64,000 nucleotides of DNA from Liolophura sinensis (Eukaryota > Mollusca > Polyplacophora > Chitonida > Chitonidae): contig NC_088306.1 of the NCBI RefSeq assembly GCF_032854445.1, forward strand, positions 9,138,193-9,202,192, given 5' to 3'. Positions 25,501 to 36,489 of this stretch are shown here, one piece after another. A program made the position numbers and the translations under genes. The first letter of the stretch is position 1; each line of letters opens with the position of its first letter. The notes under the pieces were generated by a model. It had not been told where the DNA came from and did no database searches. It worked only from the letters and a program-made list of their open reading frames with translations.

Positions 25501-28500
25501 CATGTTTATACTAAGCCTTTGAGCACCAATCCTAATTAACCATTCACTGTTCCTAAAAAAGTCATAAAAAAAAAACCCATGCATGTGAAACAAGAACAAC
25601 ATTTGTTGCAAGAAAAGTTTGAAAAAGGCTGCAAACATGTCAAAGAACCAAGTGTTAACCATATTCACGCCTAGGTAAAAAATATTCACTGAAGTTTAAT
25701 GACTTCAAATATACCAGAAAACATTAATCTTACTTGAAAACTGTTTTCAGCTTGCTACGTCCCTGGCTGGAATTCACCATAGATTCCACCATCTTGGTTG
25801 CCTTGGCGATGTTTGCTGTGCACTCCTTGCCTTGAGCAGACATGGTTTCCAGCGAGTTCACAACAACATCAACATATTCTGAGGGAGATAAGATGGGAAA
25901 GTTGATCACAGTAGATGGCACACACATAACAACTAATTAGACATTTATCAGTATGAATTTGACTGAGAACTTTAATCTCTTTGAGTTCTAGTAAATTCTA
26001 GTATCAAAACACCATACACTAGTTCCAAAGTTTCCAATGTATTTAATTATCTAATTTGATTAGAAGCAGATTAAAACCAACAAACTCTGGGTTTCACATC
26101 CGTGCCTTCTGCACAAGTTTATTTATTTATTTATTTATTTGATTGGTCTTATACGACGGCAGCCAGCATTATGGTGGGAGGAAACCAGGCAGAGCCTGGG
26201 GCAAACCCACGGCCATCCGCACGTTGATGGAAGACCTTCCCACATATGGCCGGAGAGGAAGCCAGCATGAGCTGGACTTGAACTCACAGCCCTTCATCAC
26301 AAACATGACTACACTAAAGAGCTCCAGTCCGAAGGTAGATAACACTTCAGATATTTCAGATGCAGTTTTTAATTACCTTTCCACTGGTGCTTTAATACCT
26401 TACTTTTTTTATATTTTCATCCTTTAATTCACAATGAAATCACCACAATGAACATAGGTAAATATATGTAGCAACAAAACTATGAAAACAGACCAAAATG
26501 TAAACCACACTGACTGACCTGTGAAGTCTATGAGAGCTGTGAGAGGGGCGGAGGAAGAGACAGCCCCATGGAAGAGGTGGGGGTACTTAAGGCGCGCCCA
26601 GGCTGACAGAGATCCTGTAACAATCCCATACACCACAGTGGGTCAGAATTATTCGGCAACCCATGGACAACAAGGTACTTTATCAATGTGACAAAGGTAG
26701 ACCCGTCTTCCACTGCCTTATAATAATGCTGTTTGATGGCATGCTCAAATATACAATAATGAACAAAAAAGACTGCAAAGTGATTAAATTACAGAACTAC
26801 ATATATATATATATATATACTGGACTTAAGAAAATTACAATACTGTAAAAAGCGCTATAATACCATCCAAGGGAGCTAACTGTGTTGTGAAGTAGGAATC
26901 TGCTCCCAAATAGTAGAGCAATATGATGACAGTACAGACACATTACTGTAGCATACTCTGTTACTGTATACATCTTTATTTTGTAAATCTTTTATATTGT
27001 ATTCCCATATAAACCAAGATTCTGCTTGTAGACTAAACATAGGGATGCTTAGTCTACAAGCAGAATCCTGGTTTATATCAAAGAGGCTTAAGTTTCTTGC
27101 ATTGATTTTATGTTATTGTCTATTAAATGTGATGGCAACACAGCATTTTGAGTAATTCAGTTTCAGTGACTAATAAATCATGAATAACAAGCCACATCAC
27201 AGCATTTGTCTTACTCTGCTTCAACCCTGGTGCTAAGGTGTGTGTAATTTGCTACTGTTTAAGCATTTTCATGAACAGTTAGAATAGAACCCTAAGGTAA
27301 ACTGTCAAGAGGCTTTACTAGTATTTCACTGGTTACGTGTGACCCATTGACAACTATAACACTCTTGCTGATATGGTTTTACCCTCTCTTCTGTCTTACA
27401 TTACTGAAACAGGGAGCAGACAAGGTGACAGTATATACATTTATTTACTCAAATAGTGTGTGTAGACATGATAAAAGCAAGCATATAACTAAAAATAGTG
27501 TGTAGATGGCAACGGCTTAATATGCATTTATGCACAAAATGCAGACTTGGATGCTGTGTTGGTGAAAGATACGTGGTCTTCAACCAATGTAAGGCCTCGC
27601 AAATGTCCCCCACATGCACCCACTGACTGCTTCCAGTCCCCAAGCCCTACAAACAAAGACAGTGTCAGAATCTACAAACTCCCGGAATTTGCCAGGATTG
27701 AACCTGCACTTTGGGTGCCTTGTTGTGGGACATGGGTGAATCTTACATGCAACAATAAGCCTCAATCAGTTCCCTAGTTGTTGACACAATGTCATGCGAT
27801 ATGTGCAGACATAATGACAATTGATCCCTCACCAGGATAAGAGCCTCCGAACAGTATCCATGGTCGATCATTGGACACCGAGTATTTTTTCGAAGCAAAC
27901 ACCTGAAAGGAAGCGAGATCCGCCAGGGCCTGCTCACTGCTGAGGTGTTGGATATTGTCATCACTGAGATCTCTGTAAATAGATAATTATTGAAAATAAA
28001 ACCTGCGTACGAAGGCAGGAAAAAAAACTTGAAAGGACCAATTTTAGAGAACAACAACAGAAACTTACTGCGTAGGATGACTTTCACCATAGTAACGGTG
28101 TTCCAGCAAAAAGCAGATAGCCTTGTACTTTGCTGCATATTTCATCCACTGTCCGTCCACCATCCAGATGGGATTGGCTGTTCCTTCCCCTCCAATATTC
28201 AGGAACACCGGCCCAGAGTCGGAGGAAAACGTGTTGTTCACCCAGTACCTCTGTCACCAACAATACAAACCAAGTGTCACTAAGTAGTTTTGGTTTAACA
28301 TTAATCATACCTCCATCAACAGCATTACCAAGTATTTGCTGCCAGTTAACTATTTTGATTTATGTCAAAGTGTTGATCCCCCTGTCAGTACATGTATATC
28401 TCCTGAAGCTATGCGTAGCCCTGTCTCCTCAGGTTTGGTTTTTGTCAATTTATGTGTCTATGCATAACTAAGCAAAGGCCTGCAAATAACATTTTGCAAC

Positions 28501-30059
28501 ACGGCTGACAAATTCCAAAAGCTAATCAATCCAACATTGTTCAGTTATTGAACTACCAATACCTTAATTGCAAATATGCAAACTCTGATTCAAGATGAAC
28601 AACCAAGAGCATTACAATGCAAATTAAAATCAAAAATGTTTTACAATATTTCAATGGCCTCTGAGTTTTAGTTTCATCCGGTATGACTAAAAGCCGACGA
28701 ATAGCAGTGGATCGCTTGACTTTGTGAACTAATAAAATGGGCGCTGTTCGATGGGATTTTTCTTTGCAAATTCTTGCAGTGCATCATTGAAAGTCAGGGT
28801 GAACATTTATGGCACTTCCAGCCAATGCCAAATTGAAAGTCGGGAGCCTTTACATGTGCATAAAGATACAGAATTTCATGTGACACGCTTTCATACACAT
28901 TTTTACAGTAATAAGTGAAAATAGAATGAAATTGGGCATTTAGAAGAGCTGTCTTATCCCATCTTGTCTTCTCTGCCCCTTGGTTTAGAGATATGGACAA
29001 GAGTATGCAGAGTCAAAGATGACAAACTATTCTAGGGGTCATATATTCTTACCACTGTTTGTCTTTATTTTACAGTCATAAGTGTAATGATTATTGTTTT
29101 ACTGTTATTATTTTTTGGTGAAATTTGCATGGTCAATCGATTGATACTTCTATTTCAATTATGCCCCTTTCTTTTCTGCACAAATCAGGAAACACACAAT
29201 GCTTTACACTACATTGCACCCTCATGGCGAATTAGCCCTGAAAGAATCCAACTCTTTTGCTTATATTTAGCTAGTGTCGTTGGAGCCTCAACGTTAACAG
29301 TATTAATTTCGTCCTCAACCAAGGTCTAAGATGATTCTCTTTGTTAATGAACAAGTCTCATGCAAATAAAAGACACCAACATAAAGACCCTATTCGCTTT
29401 AGAATAGATTTATTATAGCCATGAAGGCTTCCATAGCACATGCTCCTCGGCCATGGCTGCCATCTTCCCACTCCTCCTCTATGAAGCAGGCGCATAGGCG
29501 CCTACATGTAACTGCTACATGTAACGTGGCGGCCATGGCCCAGGAGAATGTACCATGGAAGCCTTCATGGCTTTAATAAATCTATTATAAAGCGAGTAGG
29601 GACATATGCTGGCGGCGCGGTGGGTGCGGAAAAGAGGTCTTTAGGTTGGTGTCTTTTTTTTTTTTTTTTTTTTTTTCGAAGGTACTTGTTCGATAACGAA
29701 GAGAATCGGCATGGACCTTCGTTGAGTACGAAATTAATCCTGCCAGCGTCGAGACTCCACCGACATTAGGCCAATATAAGACAAGGAGTCTTTCGGGGCT
29801 AATGGCGAATCAGAGTTCGATGATACACAACTACTGGTACCTGTTTCCACGTACGAGTGTCGGCGTCATTGAAGTGGTCAAGTCTCTGCTCAACAGTCAA
29901 CGCCTCTGGCAGTTTTGCGCCACTAAGATGGAGAGGAGCCTTTAACATGCCTCCTACAGGCCGACCTCGGAAGAAAGAAGGGATTCCGTACGCAACATTT
30001 TGAAAAATTACACATGCCAGAACAGCAACCAAGTACACCCTCTCGTTGCACTCCGCCAT
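13426..30059 (-). CDS. S28 family serine carboxypeptidase (PRSS16/PRCP/DPP7-like), ten exons
   Basis: Peptidase family S28 removes residues next to proline from peptides, usually in lysosomes or after secretion (family knowledge). Exons in coding order: 30059-29841, 28250-28069, 27972-27833, 26614-26519, 25878-25734, 24717-24609, 24072-23871, 21711-21615, 20723-20527, 13532-13426. Phases join exactly to 497 aa. Residues 1-25 form a hydrophobic signal peptide. Motifs: [47 protein letters not shown] (nucleophile Ser178), [11 protein letters not shown] (Asp445), GTAHC (His466). The triad is intact. The [10 protein letters not shown] and [10 protein letters not shown] segments look closest to the PRSS16/K12H4.7-like branch, but PRCP and DPP7 cannot be excluded. 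Start choice: ATG in good context (AAAATGG) immediately before the signal peptide. Several N-glycosylation sequons (NNT, NIT, NSS, NLT) fit a lumenal protein. Confidence 0.96.
13606..13750 (+). mobile_element. SINE family A, 5' truncated
   Basis: It runs from GGGAAGGTCTGGCAGCAACC to AAAACACCAATC(AAAT)n. It lies in the last S28 intron, antisense to the gene. Confidence 0.9.
13755..13842. repeat. G-rich (GATGGGGG)n tract
   Basis: Repeated GATGGGGGGATGGGGGGG units give many runs of four or more G on the + strand, sufficient for G-quadruplex formation. It directly follows the SINE tail. It is in the S28 intron, so the RNA strand would be C-rich. Confidence 0.92.
14301..19795. repeat. 110-bp tandem array, 50 copies, within the last S28 intron
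   Basis: The marker ATGTTTGT occurs at 14314, 14423 and then every 110 bp to 19703, giving 50 units. The first spacing is 109 bp, and the last unit has one extra G. Units differ by a few substitutions. Two main types alternate: AAACCCTGTGAGTG and AAAACCAGTGAGTG. Subtypes include TGAGTGAGGAC, CATTGAGTGGGGAC and a linked pair (CCCAATG with TTGATTTAT). Because 110 is not a multiple of three, each frame closes at the TAG in GTATAGTAAA, so the many 75-78 aa ORFs are artefacts. It lies antisense to the S28 gene if read on +. See findings for the splice-like signals. Confidence 0.98.
19806..20018. mobile_element. Inverted-repeat MITE, family C
   Basis: Ends TACCCTAATTCTTCAACCTT and AAAGGTTGAAGTATTACAGT are inverted repeats. 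The internal ACAAAACTACATTGGTTGGA block is intact. It abuts the right edge of the 110-bp array. Confidence 0.88.
20019..20113 (-). mobile_element. SINE family A fragment
   Basis: Inverted middle part of family A: GAAACTGGGCAGAGCCTGGG and CAGCAGGTTGCTGACAGGCC on +. It directly follows the MITE. Confidence 0.75.
20527..20723 (-). CDS. S28 peptidase exon 9 carrying the catalytic Asp
   Basis: The exon runs from an acceptor CTCACCAG to a donor AAAG/GTAATT. It encodes [11 protein letters not shown]..., the NYGG segment and [16 protein letters not shown], with catalytic Asp445 in AVDPWH. It ends in phase 1 within the glycine of GTAHC, whose remaining part is 7 kb away past the tandem array. Confidence 0.95.
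20875..21150 (-). mobile_element. Related SINE-like repeat
   Basis: It shares GGTGTTAAACATCGTACTCAAGAATTTTTCAC with the inverted family A/E 3' end, then has a short repeat of GTATCCGGA (20950-21005) and sequence like ACTGGTTACCTGCCTGACAA. The family assignment is weak. Confidence 0.45.
21205..21327 (+). mobile_element. SINE family A, 3' half
   Basis: From GGTTTCCCCTGGGCTGTGCC to AAAACACCAATCAAATAAAT. In the S28 intron before exon 9, antisense to the gene. Confidence 0.9.
22915..23022. repeat. About 18-bp tandem repeat (CCACCTTGGCTTTTGTC)
   Basis: Six imperfect copies of the phrase TTGTCC(A/G)CCTTGGCTT. In the S28 intron between exons 7 and 8. Confidence 0.92.
23646..23803 (+). mobile_element. 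SINE family A, 5' truncated
   Basis: Runs from GAGTGGGAAGGTCTGACAGC to AAAACACCAATCAAATAAAC. Ends 68 bp from S28 exon 7. Confidence 0.9.
24113..24370 (+). mobile_element. SINE family A, near full length, diverged
   Basis: It has a degenerate tRNA-like head, GTGAGTTCAAGTCCAGTTCA, then the family body and the end AACAATCCAATCATATAAAT. Inserted 41 bp from S28 exon 7. Confidence 0.82.
24811..24980. repeat. Dispersed repeat, family D
   Basis: CTAAATAACCTAAAATTTCACCCACAAAA and TTTTTGGAGCTGAAACTTACAATTTTCCAG match segments at 56493-56640; a shorter match is at 56870-56912, and CCTCAAAACACCTTTCTAA also occurs at 51885-51910. Nature unknown. Confidence 0.75.
25055..25205 (-). mobile_element. SINE family A, 3' half, inverted
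   Basis: On + it reads (TTAT)n then TTGGTGTTTTACGTCGTACT and CAGCCAGCATTATGGTGGGA. Confidence 0.9.
25300..25450 (-). mobile_element. SINE-like repeat, family E, inverted
   Basis: TTTAGGCTGTTGGTTAACGTCATACTTAAGAG and GGGTAAACCACCAGCCTTTGGC. Similar text occurs at 1905-2055, 6580-6660, 7095-7235, 20340-20410, 35030-35165, 45225-45300 and 61550-62160. Confidence 0.55.
26118..26315 (-). mobile_element. SINE family A, inverted, internally shortened
   Basis: (TTAT)n, then TTGATTGGTCTTATACGACGGC, the CAGCCAGCATTATGG block and GAGGAAGCCAGCATGAGCTG. The segment between the tail and the ATACGAC block (the GTTTTACGCC...TTCACT part) is missing. Confidence 0.85.
26801..26819. repeat. (AT)n microsatellite
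   Basis: About nine AT units in the S28 intron. Confidence 0.9.
27008..27077. repeat. Short hairpin with 29-bp arms
   Basis: 27008-27036 and 27049-27077 are reverse complements with one mismatch; the loop is 12 nt (ACATAGGGATGC). In the S28 intron between exons 3 and 4. Confidence 0.92.
29371..29653. mobile_element. Fold-back element with long inverted arms
   Basis: The left arm starts AGACACCAACATAAAGACC and the right arm ends GGTCTTTAGGTTGGTGTCT. Inner arms CTTTAGAATAGATTTATT and AATAAATCTATTATAAAG, plus CCATGAAGGCTTCCAT and ATGGAAGCCTTCATGG, are also complementary. About 34 bp (from ACATATGCTGGC) is inserted in the right arm only. It lies in S28 intron 1. Confidence 0.88.
29841..30059 (-). 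CDS. S28 peptidase first coding exon with signal peptide
   Basis: This 73-codon exon starts [20 protein letters not shown], a basic/polar start followed by a hydrophobic core, which is a typical ER signal peptide. It then has a propeptide-like stretch and the family motif [10 protein letters not shown], ending TWKQ at a phase 0 donor (CAG/GTACC). The next exon continues RYWVNNTF. The ATG has A at -3 and G at +4. Confidence 0.95.
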
Positions 30060-30077
30060 TTTGGACAGCGCACGCTT

Positions 30078-30098
30078 GTCATGTGACTGTCACATGAG
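30078..30098. promoter_or_regulatory. CLEAR/M-box-like sites upstream of S28 start
   Basis: Two adjacent E-box sequences, GTCATGTGAC (30078-30087) and TGTCACATGAG (30088-30098), lie 19-39 bp upstream of the S28 ATG on its strand. The first differs from the CLEAR consensus GTCACGTGAC at one central base, and both contain the MITF/TFE M-box core TCATGTGA or its complement. Function is inferred from the motif only. They could fall inside the 5' UTR because the transcription start is unknown. Confidence 0.35.
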
Positions 30099-31272
30099 GT
30101 ATCAGCTGTAGGCCTTCTGCTATGCACAGCCCACAGTAGCTACACTTAAAAAAATCCGTTCATTTTAATCAGTTGTCTGAGTGTTGCTAGAATGTATCCT
30201 GTCATATTCATCATAGCATCTTGTTAGTCTAATAGAATCTTTGTGTTGAATCAATAGATTATGGGTTACATTTAACGGAATAATCTGCTGGAGACGCAGA
30301 ACACACAGGTGAGGAGCGGGCAGCGACATTCTAGCATGTCACCGAGACAACTGTTTTCTATTAAAATTAACAGGTAAATTTTTTTGATTGTACATGCTAC
30401 CTGATTCAACCAATCGCTCAGGTGCAATGTACTAAACTTGAGAACCTCTTTGAAACAAAACGCCCTTATAGTAAATCTACGGAAATAGCTATACTACATT
30501 TTGGCTTCGTACAGCAGGCTACATTTTACCGCCTACAACTTGTACGCTACAATAAATCATACAGGCCTACTTGTACAAGGCAAATCATTTTACAGTTGGC
30601 CCAGGTATGTAAAGCCTACCTGGGCCGTCCGACTGATTGATGGGATGATCAATTGAACATTAAAAGGTCGAAATAACCGGATAGCAGGGTCAGATTTTCT
30701 TTGATCTCCATGGTCAAAGTAACCATTAATATTTATTCATTTATTTGAATGGTGTTTTACGCCTGTCCAAACAACTCATACAATTTTGTTTATAATGTTT
30801 GTAATGACCCTATTTTGGTCACCAAAGAAAATGCGGCCACAGAAAATGCGACCTTGTTAGTTTTGGTTGCTTCGACCAAAAGTAATGATTACTTTGACCC
30901 TATTCTGGCGACCACTTAATATGCGACCATAATGTTTCTGTTCGTTTTGACCAATCTTATAATGGGAACTTTGGCCCTGTTCTGGGGACAAAAGAAAATC
31001 TTACCCTAAGATATCTGTTCATTTCGACCCTGAAAATGTTTGATCTCCTCATTATTTCGTCTGACTTGTCTGTACCAAAACGTGTTTGGTCGGATTGGCC
31101 AGATCCTTCCAACAGTGCATAGGCATTATGACATGGGTCAGGTTTATCGGTGACTGTGGCTTTAAGTCAGGGGGTTTATGAGACATCATAAATGTATCAC
31201 ATCTTAATTTGGAGCATATAAATTTGTCGGCTTTCCATTAGTGTGTGTCATTTATATATTTCCTTTCTTATA

Positions 31273-31510
31273 GGCCTTTCATAGCCTAGTGATTAGCCCG
31301 CTAGTGCACCCTAAGTAATCACACCAACTGCTAGCTTCCTCTCCGGTCGTACGTAGAAAAGCCTGTCAGAAACCTGCGGATATTTGTGGGTTTCCCCTGG
31401 GCTCTCCCCGACTTCCTGCGGCCATATAATGCTGGCAGCTGTTGTTCAAGTGACATATTCTTTAGTACGACGTAAAACTCCATGCAGTCAAATAAATAAA
31501 TAAATAAATT
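31273..31510 (+). mobile_element. SINE family A, diverged
   Basis: Degenerate head CATAGCCTAGTGATTAGCCC, then CTTCCTCTCCGGTCGTACGT and an (AAAT)n tail. The B box region is partly deleted. Confidence 0.82.
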
Positions 31511-32789
31511 TAATGTTTTCTTCATTTTCCTTTAAATCAGGGTGTTCGCCAAGTGATCTGAGGAAGTGCATCGGTTTCCTTCAAGCACCACGGTTTCTTC
31601 CACCGATGTAGGCTGCCTATATGTAGGGCACCTGATCGACGTCATATATACCGCTATAGCAAAAATTCTTCAGAGTTGATTTTCTTCAGGGAAATTCCAA
31701 AATTACAAACGAATTTCAAGCCATTCACAGTTTTGCTGTGATGTCACAGCTGCTCTGAACCAATCACCAGCACACCCTTTAGTCACGTGACCAGAGTATT
31801 GGCGATGAAAACAAAGAGAATTTAACCCATTTGCGATGGGCAGAGAAGATTTTAGCATAAGAAATAAGAAATATAACTTGTAGGTAAGAAATTCTTTCTG
31901 AAAAAGCACAGAATGCATCTAGCCTTCAGATATGATAATTTCAATGTCCTGTATTAATTTAAACTCAAAAATCAGCATTTCTTCCATTTAGCGCCATGTT
32001 ATTTATCACCTTCTGCCCCTTTCCAGGAACCCGAGTGCTCGAAACTATATGAACGTAAGCATTCTGCTCACTTAAAACATAGTTGGATGATTTCTGCTGA
32101 CGAAAAGGAGACGGACACTATGCATAGACCCATTTCGATCTCGTCTAGTTCAAGGCAATTGACATAGTGCGGTATATATATAGATCATAACATCTACATA
32201 CATTTTCCCAAAATATATCATGGTGTATAAGTACAGTTATATACATAATGTATGTATTATACATTCGACATGATCTGGTTTATCGGGCTACGCGGCGTGC
32301 AACATGCAGGACTACACGTTTCTTATAAAGAGATGCAATCTGCGTGCATGATGTATGCGATTTCAATACTGATTTCACTCATTCGCCTAGATCATATCTT
32401 GGGTTTTTCCAACATCGCTGAAAACCGTTGACCACTTCTCCTTGCATGATTCCGGCCTAATTTCACACTTTAAATACCTTCTCACTTCTTTGGTGGTTTG
32501 TGCTGTACGTCGTTTGGGAATTGGCCTTGCGATTATTGACCTGCAAAGCCCTTATTGGTTGACGGCTGGCATACAAATGCCTGTTTCGACGCACAGATGG
32601 ACAACATTCCCTATATAGTTATATATACCTGCGAGTCCATCAGTTAAGGCCCCACAATACGATTCATGCCTTTTCTTATTTAAATTTTTGGAACATTTTT
32701 TATTGTTCTTTTGTTAACACCCGCTTAGCGATCTCTAAAGGTGATTGCAATATTGGGAATCCAAATGATGCGTAAACTGTCTTCAAATA

Positions 32790-33042
32790 TAAGGCACTGG
32801 TTAGCGTGCCAGCGCGGCGCAATGACACAGTTGCGTCTCACCAATGTGATCGCTGTGAGTTCGAGTCCAGCTCATGGTGGCTTCCTCTCCGGTCGCACGT
32901 GGAAAGGTGGTCTGTTAGCAGCCTATGGATGGTCGTGGGTTTACCTTAGCTCTGTCCGGTTCCTTTCCACCATGATACTACTGGCCGCCGTCGGATTTAA
33001 ATATTCTGGAGAACATTGTAAAATACAAATCAAACAAATATA
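32790..33042 (+). mobile_element. SINE family A, near full length
   Basis: ACTGGTTAGCGTGCCAGCGC, GTGAGTTCGAGTCCAGCTCA, and a shortened end GTAAAATACAAATCAAACAA. Confidence 0.88.
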
Positions 33043-34089
33043 AGGCCACCCATATAAACGGCCAACAAACGAGCCTCATTACAACGTATATATAAGCTTA
33101 ACTCGATCTTGTGTACATCGATGAAGTATTTCAATTAGCGTTCATCCACGAGCCACACCCCTCTCTTATTATACATGTATCCATGCAGGCAGTTTGTGTG
33201 AACGTTTTCGCAAATCTGAATTGCAAATTAGTGCGTGTGCTTTTACGATGACAAGTTATGTTTCATGATCTAAGTTCGAATGAATTCGTTCGTCCATTTT
33301 CAAGTAAAGATGTGGTCATTTTTGGTTGTGTTTTAGACCTGAACATTATTCCGGACTTTTATTCAAAACGGTTCATGTATAAAGGTTATATAATGAACTG
33401 AAATTTTGTCCGTTGATTCATCATAACAGTTAAGTTATACAGACCAAGTCTGTTAAATTTGTTCATTTTCAAACAACTTATTTATGGCCGTCTTTGTCAC
33501 GGGCTTTGGCAGCTTTCCGAATTTAGAGTTGTATGAACATCAACACAACTTCTTTGCAGTTTTGTAGATTTGTAACAAAATGATGGCAGCCATTACTTGG
33601 CACGTGCATGCATGTAGGCTATGTAGTTTCAATGTGGTAGGTCGTATTTTTTCGTCCTGATTCGTTCGCTTTTACACTTTTTTTGGACAGTTTTGGGGAA
33701 TTTGGGGTTTAACGTCGTAGATGTCTAAATGTTGGCCTGTAGCTGTTTTTGTCAGGTTTACATATTTATGGATGAGATGCATTGACAAGATTTTAAATGT
33801 TTAAGTTGCAAATTGGCCACATTGACCTGGAACATCCATGTTGGTTTGGGTTGACGGCTGGTATACGCATGTTTATTTCGAAGCACAGATTGAGGACTGG
33901 CTGTAGGAAATCTTCATTCAAAACTCCGACTACTAATGGGAATATGGCCGTGGCAAAATGTGTACTGGCACAGAGAACCTGTAAATTCTAAGGAAAAAGT
34001 GTTGCCGTGGGAAGTTAATTCACTGTATATGTAGCGCTGGGAAAGCTTCGTAAAACAGTCCCAATACAGCTCGTGAAGATATTCACCCC

Positions 34090-34425
34090 ATGGAGAATGA
34101 GTGAGTGCTTGGGGTTTAACGTCGTACTTAACAAATTTTTTAGTCGTATGACGACGAAGGAATCCTTAAATGCATGTAATGTGCCTCCTTGTTGCAGGAC
34201 GGATTGCAGAACCGCTCATTCATCTAGTGCTGCTTCATTGAGACGACATACCGAAGGCAAGTAAGCCGCCCCGAACGAGCCATTATACTGATACAAGTCA
34301 GCCAGTCGTTGTACTATCCCCTTCATGCTGAACGCCAAGCGAGAAAGCTGCAACCTCCTCTTTTAAAGCCTTAGATGTGACTCGACCCAGGATTGACCCT
34401 GGTTCTACCGCTCCAGGCACCGCAT
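34090..34425 (-). mobile_element. SINE family B, near full length
   Basis: On + it reads GCTTGGGGTTTAACGTCGTA to CCCAGGATTGACCCTGGTTC. It is related to 12262-12630, but the tRNA-like start is cut. Confidence 0.88.
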
Positions 34426-34439
34426 GGAGAATACTCATA

Positions 34440-34443
<4 letters not shown>

Positions 34444-34485
<42 letters not shown>
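34444..34485. repeat. (TA)n microsatellite
   Basis: About 21 TA units directly downstream of the family B SINE copy. Confidence 0.95.
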
Positions 34486-34487
<2 letters not shown>

Positions 34488-35279
34488 ATGGCGATGCTAT
34501 CAGTTTTTTTTTTTTTTTCAGAAACAGTTGTAGGCAACTATCTAATGGGGGAGTGGTGTATTCCTGCATAAGACACTCTGATGGGGGGAAGCTGTATATC
34601 ATGTCCTCCTGCAACAGCTAACTCACGATTTAGCACTGATACACAACTGTGATTGGCACACTGATTTAGTGCATTCGCCAAGAGCTTGCCATGTGTCTTT
34701 ACATCATTGAAAATTGCCGACTGCTCCTCTTCGTACAAATCCGACCTAATTTCTTACTTATAGTTAGCTGTCTGGTGGCTTGTGTTGAACTGTAGTATAA
34801 TAAATTAATCAATAGTCAACAAGATAAAAAAAAAACTGGCTGATGATGATTTAATCTGTACAATGCTAAAGAAAAAACTATAAAAATCTGTTAAATGGAG
34901 TGGCACTATACACTTTTGGAAAAATGGTTTGAAGGGAATTACCATGAACAGTTTAGGGAAGTACAGGAAACTGTTTTACGGGAAAGCTCTATCTCCTGGA
35001 GACAGAGCTATAGCAAACTAAATCATTTATTGAATGTTGTTAAACGCCATAAAGAATTTTTTTCATATACAGTGATGGTCAGTTTTACAGGTGGAGGAAA
35101 CCGGAGTGCTGGAGTAAGCCAATAACCTTTGGCTACTTACAAACAAGCTTTCCCACATGTGACGCTTCAACAAACCGCGCAAACCGTCACACAAGCTGTC
35201 TAACGGGGAAGCGCAGTGTCTGTATATGTATGTATGAGTGGGTTTTAATGTGATGCCTGGGATTCAGATAGATGTCTAT

Positions 35280-35530
35280 CTTAATCTCAGGTCGCACTTA
35301 ACAATTTTTTCAGTCTTATAACCACAGGGAGTCATCAGGTGTGTCTACATATACTGTGTCTTCTTGTGGGAGGGTCCATGCCACCAAAGTGCTGTTGCCC
35401 TTAAGTATCATTCACAAGACATCAGACATGACACCCCACCCAGTCACATTACACTGACACCAGGCCAACCAGTCATGTTTCCTTGCTCTAACTTCTTAGT
35501 GCTAAGTGCCAAGCGAGGCAGCAGCAAGTA
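35280..35530 (-). mobile_element. SINE family B, diverged
   Basis: CACTTAACAATTTTTTCAGTC, then ACACCAGGCCAACCAGTCAT and GTGCCAAGCGAGGCAGCA, nearly the same text as the 10150-10405 copy. Both are followed by ATAA(C)CAT..GTGGCTGGCTCA, suggesting a longer shared unit to about 35700. Confidence 0.78.
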
Positions 35531-35956
35531 CCATTTTTAATGCCTATAAGAAATAACTATATAAAGTGGGAGAGTGGCTGGCTCATATGGATTAAGCACT
35601 GGCTCCCTGTGATTATCAGGTCTTTGAGCAATGAGGTCGCATGTTCAAATCCAGCTGTGGATTTATTTTTCTGCCCACACAATTACATAAGAAGGTGTTC
35701 TGATTGGCTGATATTTATAGACCCACAGATCATGTCACTATCTGGGCCCCGTATGTCTAGGAAATTTGTTCAACAAAAATAGAAAACATCACAGTTTCAG
35801 ATTCCATACATTGGGCTTCTTAAATTTTGTTTTCTCTCCCTTCAAATTTTCTGAACGTGGCAGTGGAATTTCAGTTTTATTTAATACCCTTTTAGTGGCA
35901 ATGTAGGTCCTTTGAGAGGATTGCCATAGATATATTTTGTATACATCTTGTACCCA

Positions 35957-36001
35957 TACCCCGCCCCCCCCCCCCTCTCCCCCCAAACCACCCCCGGCCC
36001 C
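35957..36001. repeat. C-rich tract
   Basis: Long C runs broken by TCT, AAACCA and GG. The - strand is G-rich. Confidence 0.9.
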
Positions 36002-36489
36002 AAATGAAAAGCTCAAACTGTTTTAAATGAAAACTAGTGGCAAAAACTCCATGACAGAATGATCTGAATGAAAAGTGTCATGAATTCAGATTTAAATTTC
36101 AAAAACTTTTAATACATTTTAAAACTTTTATTACCACACTAATTACATATAAAAATGACGCGGTTGCAGGGACAAGGGTTTATACCGTATAAATATCATG
36201 AACTGATTTGTGGACAAACAAAAACTAGATGTGAACAGGTTTCATGGTTAGAAATGTTCTTCTAGGTATCCAAACATAACTTATGCTATACATGTGGGGA
36301 AAAAAATGATCACCAGATGTACAGAAAATATGACAGAAGAGCTAAACACTGCTGCAACTGTCAAGGAACAGCAGAACGTCTAATGTGCCTTAAAGATTCT
36401 TAAACTAGAACCCATGGTTTTTTCTGGTGTCCAGGGAAACAACTGTCTCCTACATGATTGCAACGGTTGTTGTCCTTTTATTAAAACTG

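Larger units (their letters stand above)
30105..36489. other. Intergenic region between S28 and COPS9
   Basis: No coding exon was recognised here. It holds SINEs (31273-31510, 32790-33042, 34090-34425, 35280-35530), an imperfect repeat of GACCCTATT..GGCGACCA-like segments (30805-31010), a (TA)n run, a C-rich tract (35957-36001), and related diverged segments near 32395-32600, 33830-33900 and 34650-34790 (sharing TTGACGGCTGG and CCGACCTAATTTC-like text). Confidence 0.6.

Noticed and set aside
27449-27777. Candidate extra S28 exon
   Set aside because: No frame matches the family, and exon 3 (27833-27972) joins exon 4 (26519-26614) exactly to give [17 protein letters not shown].
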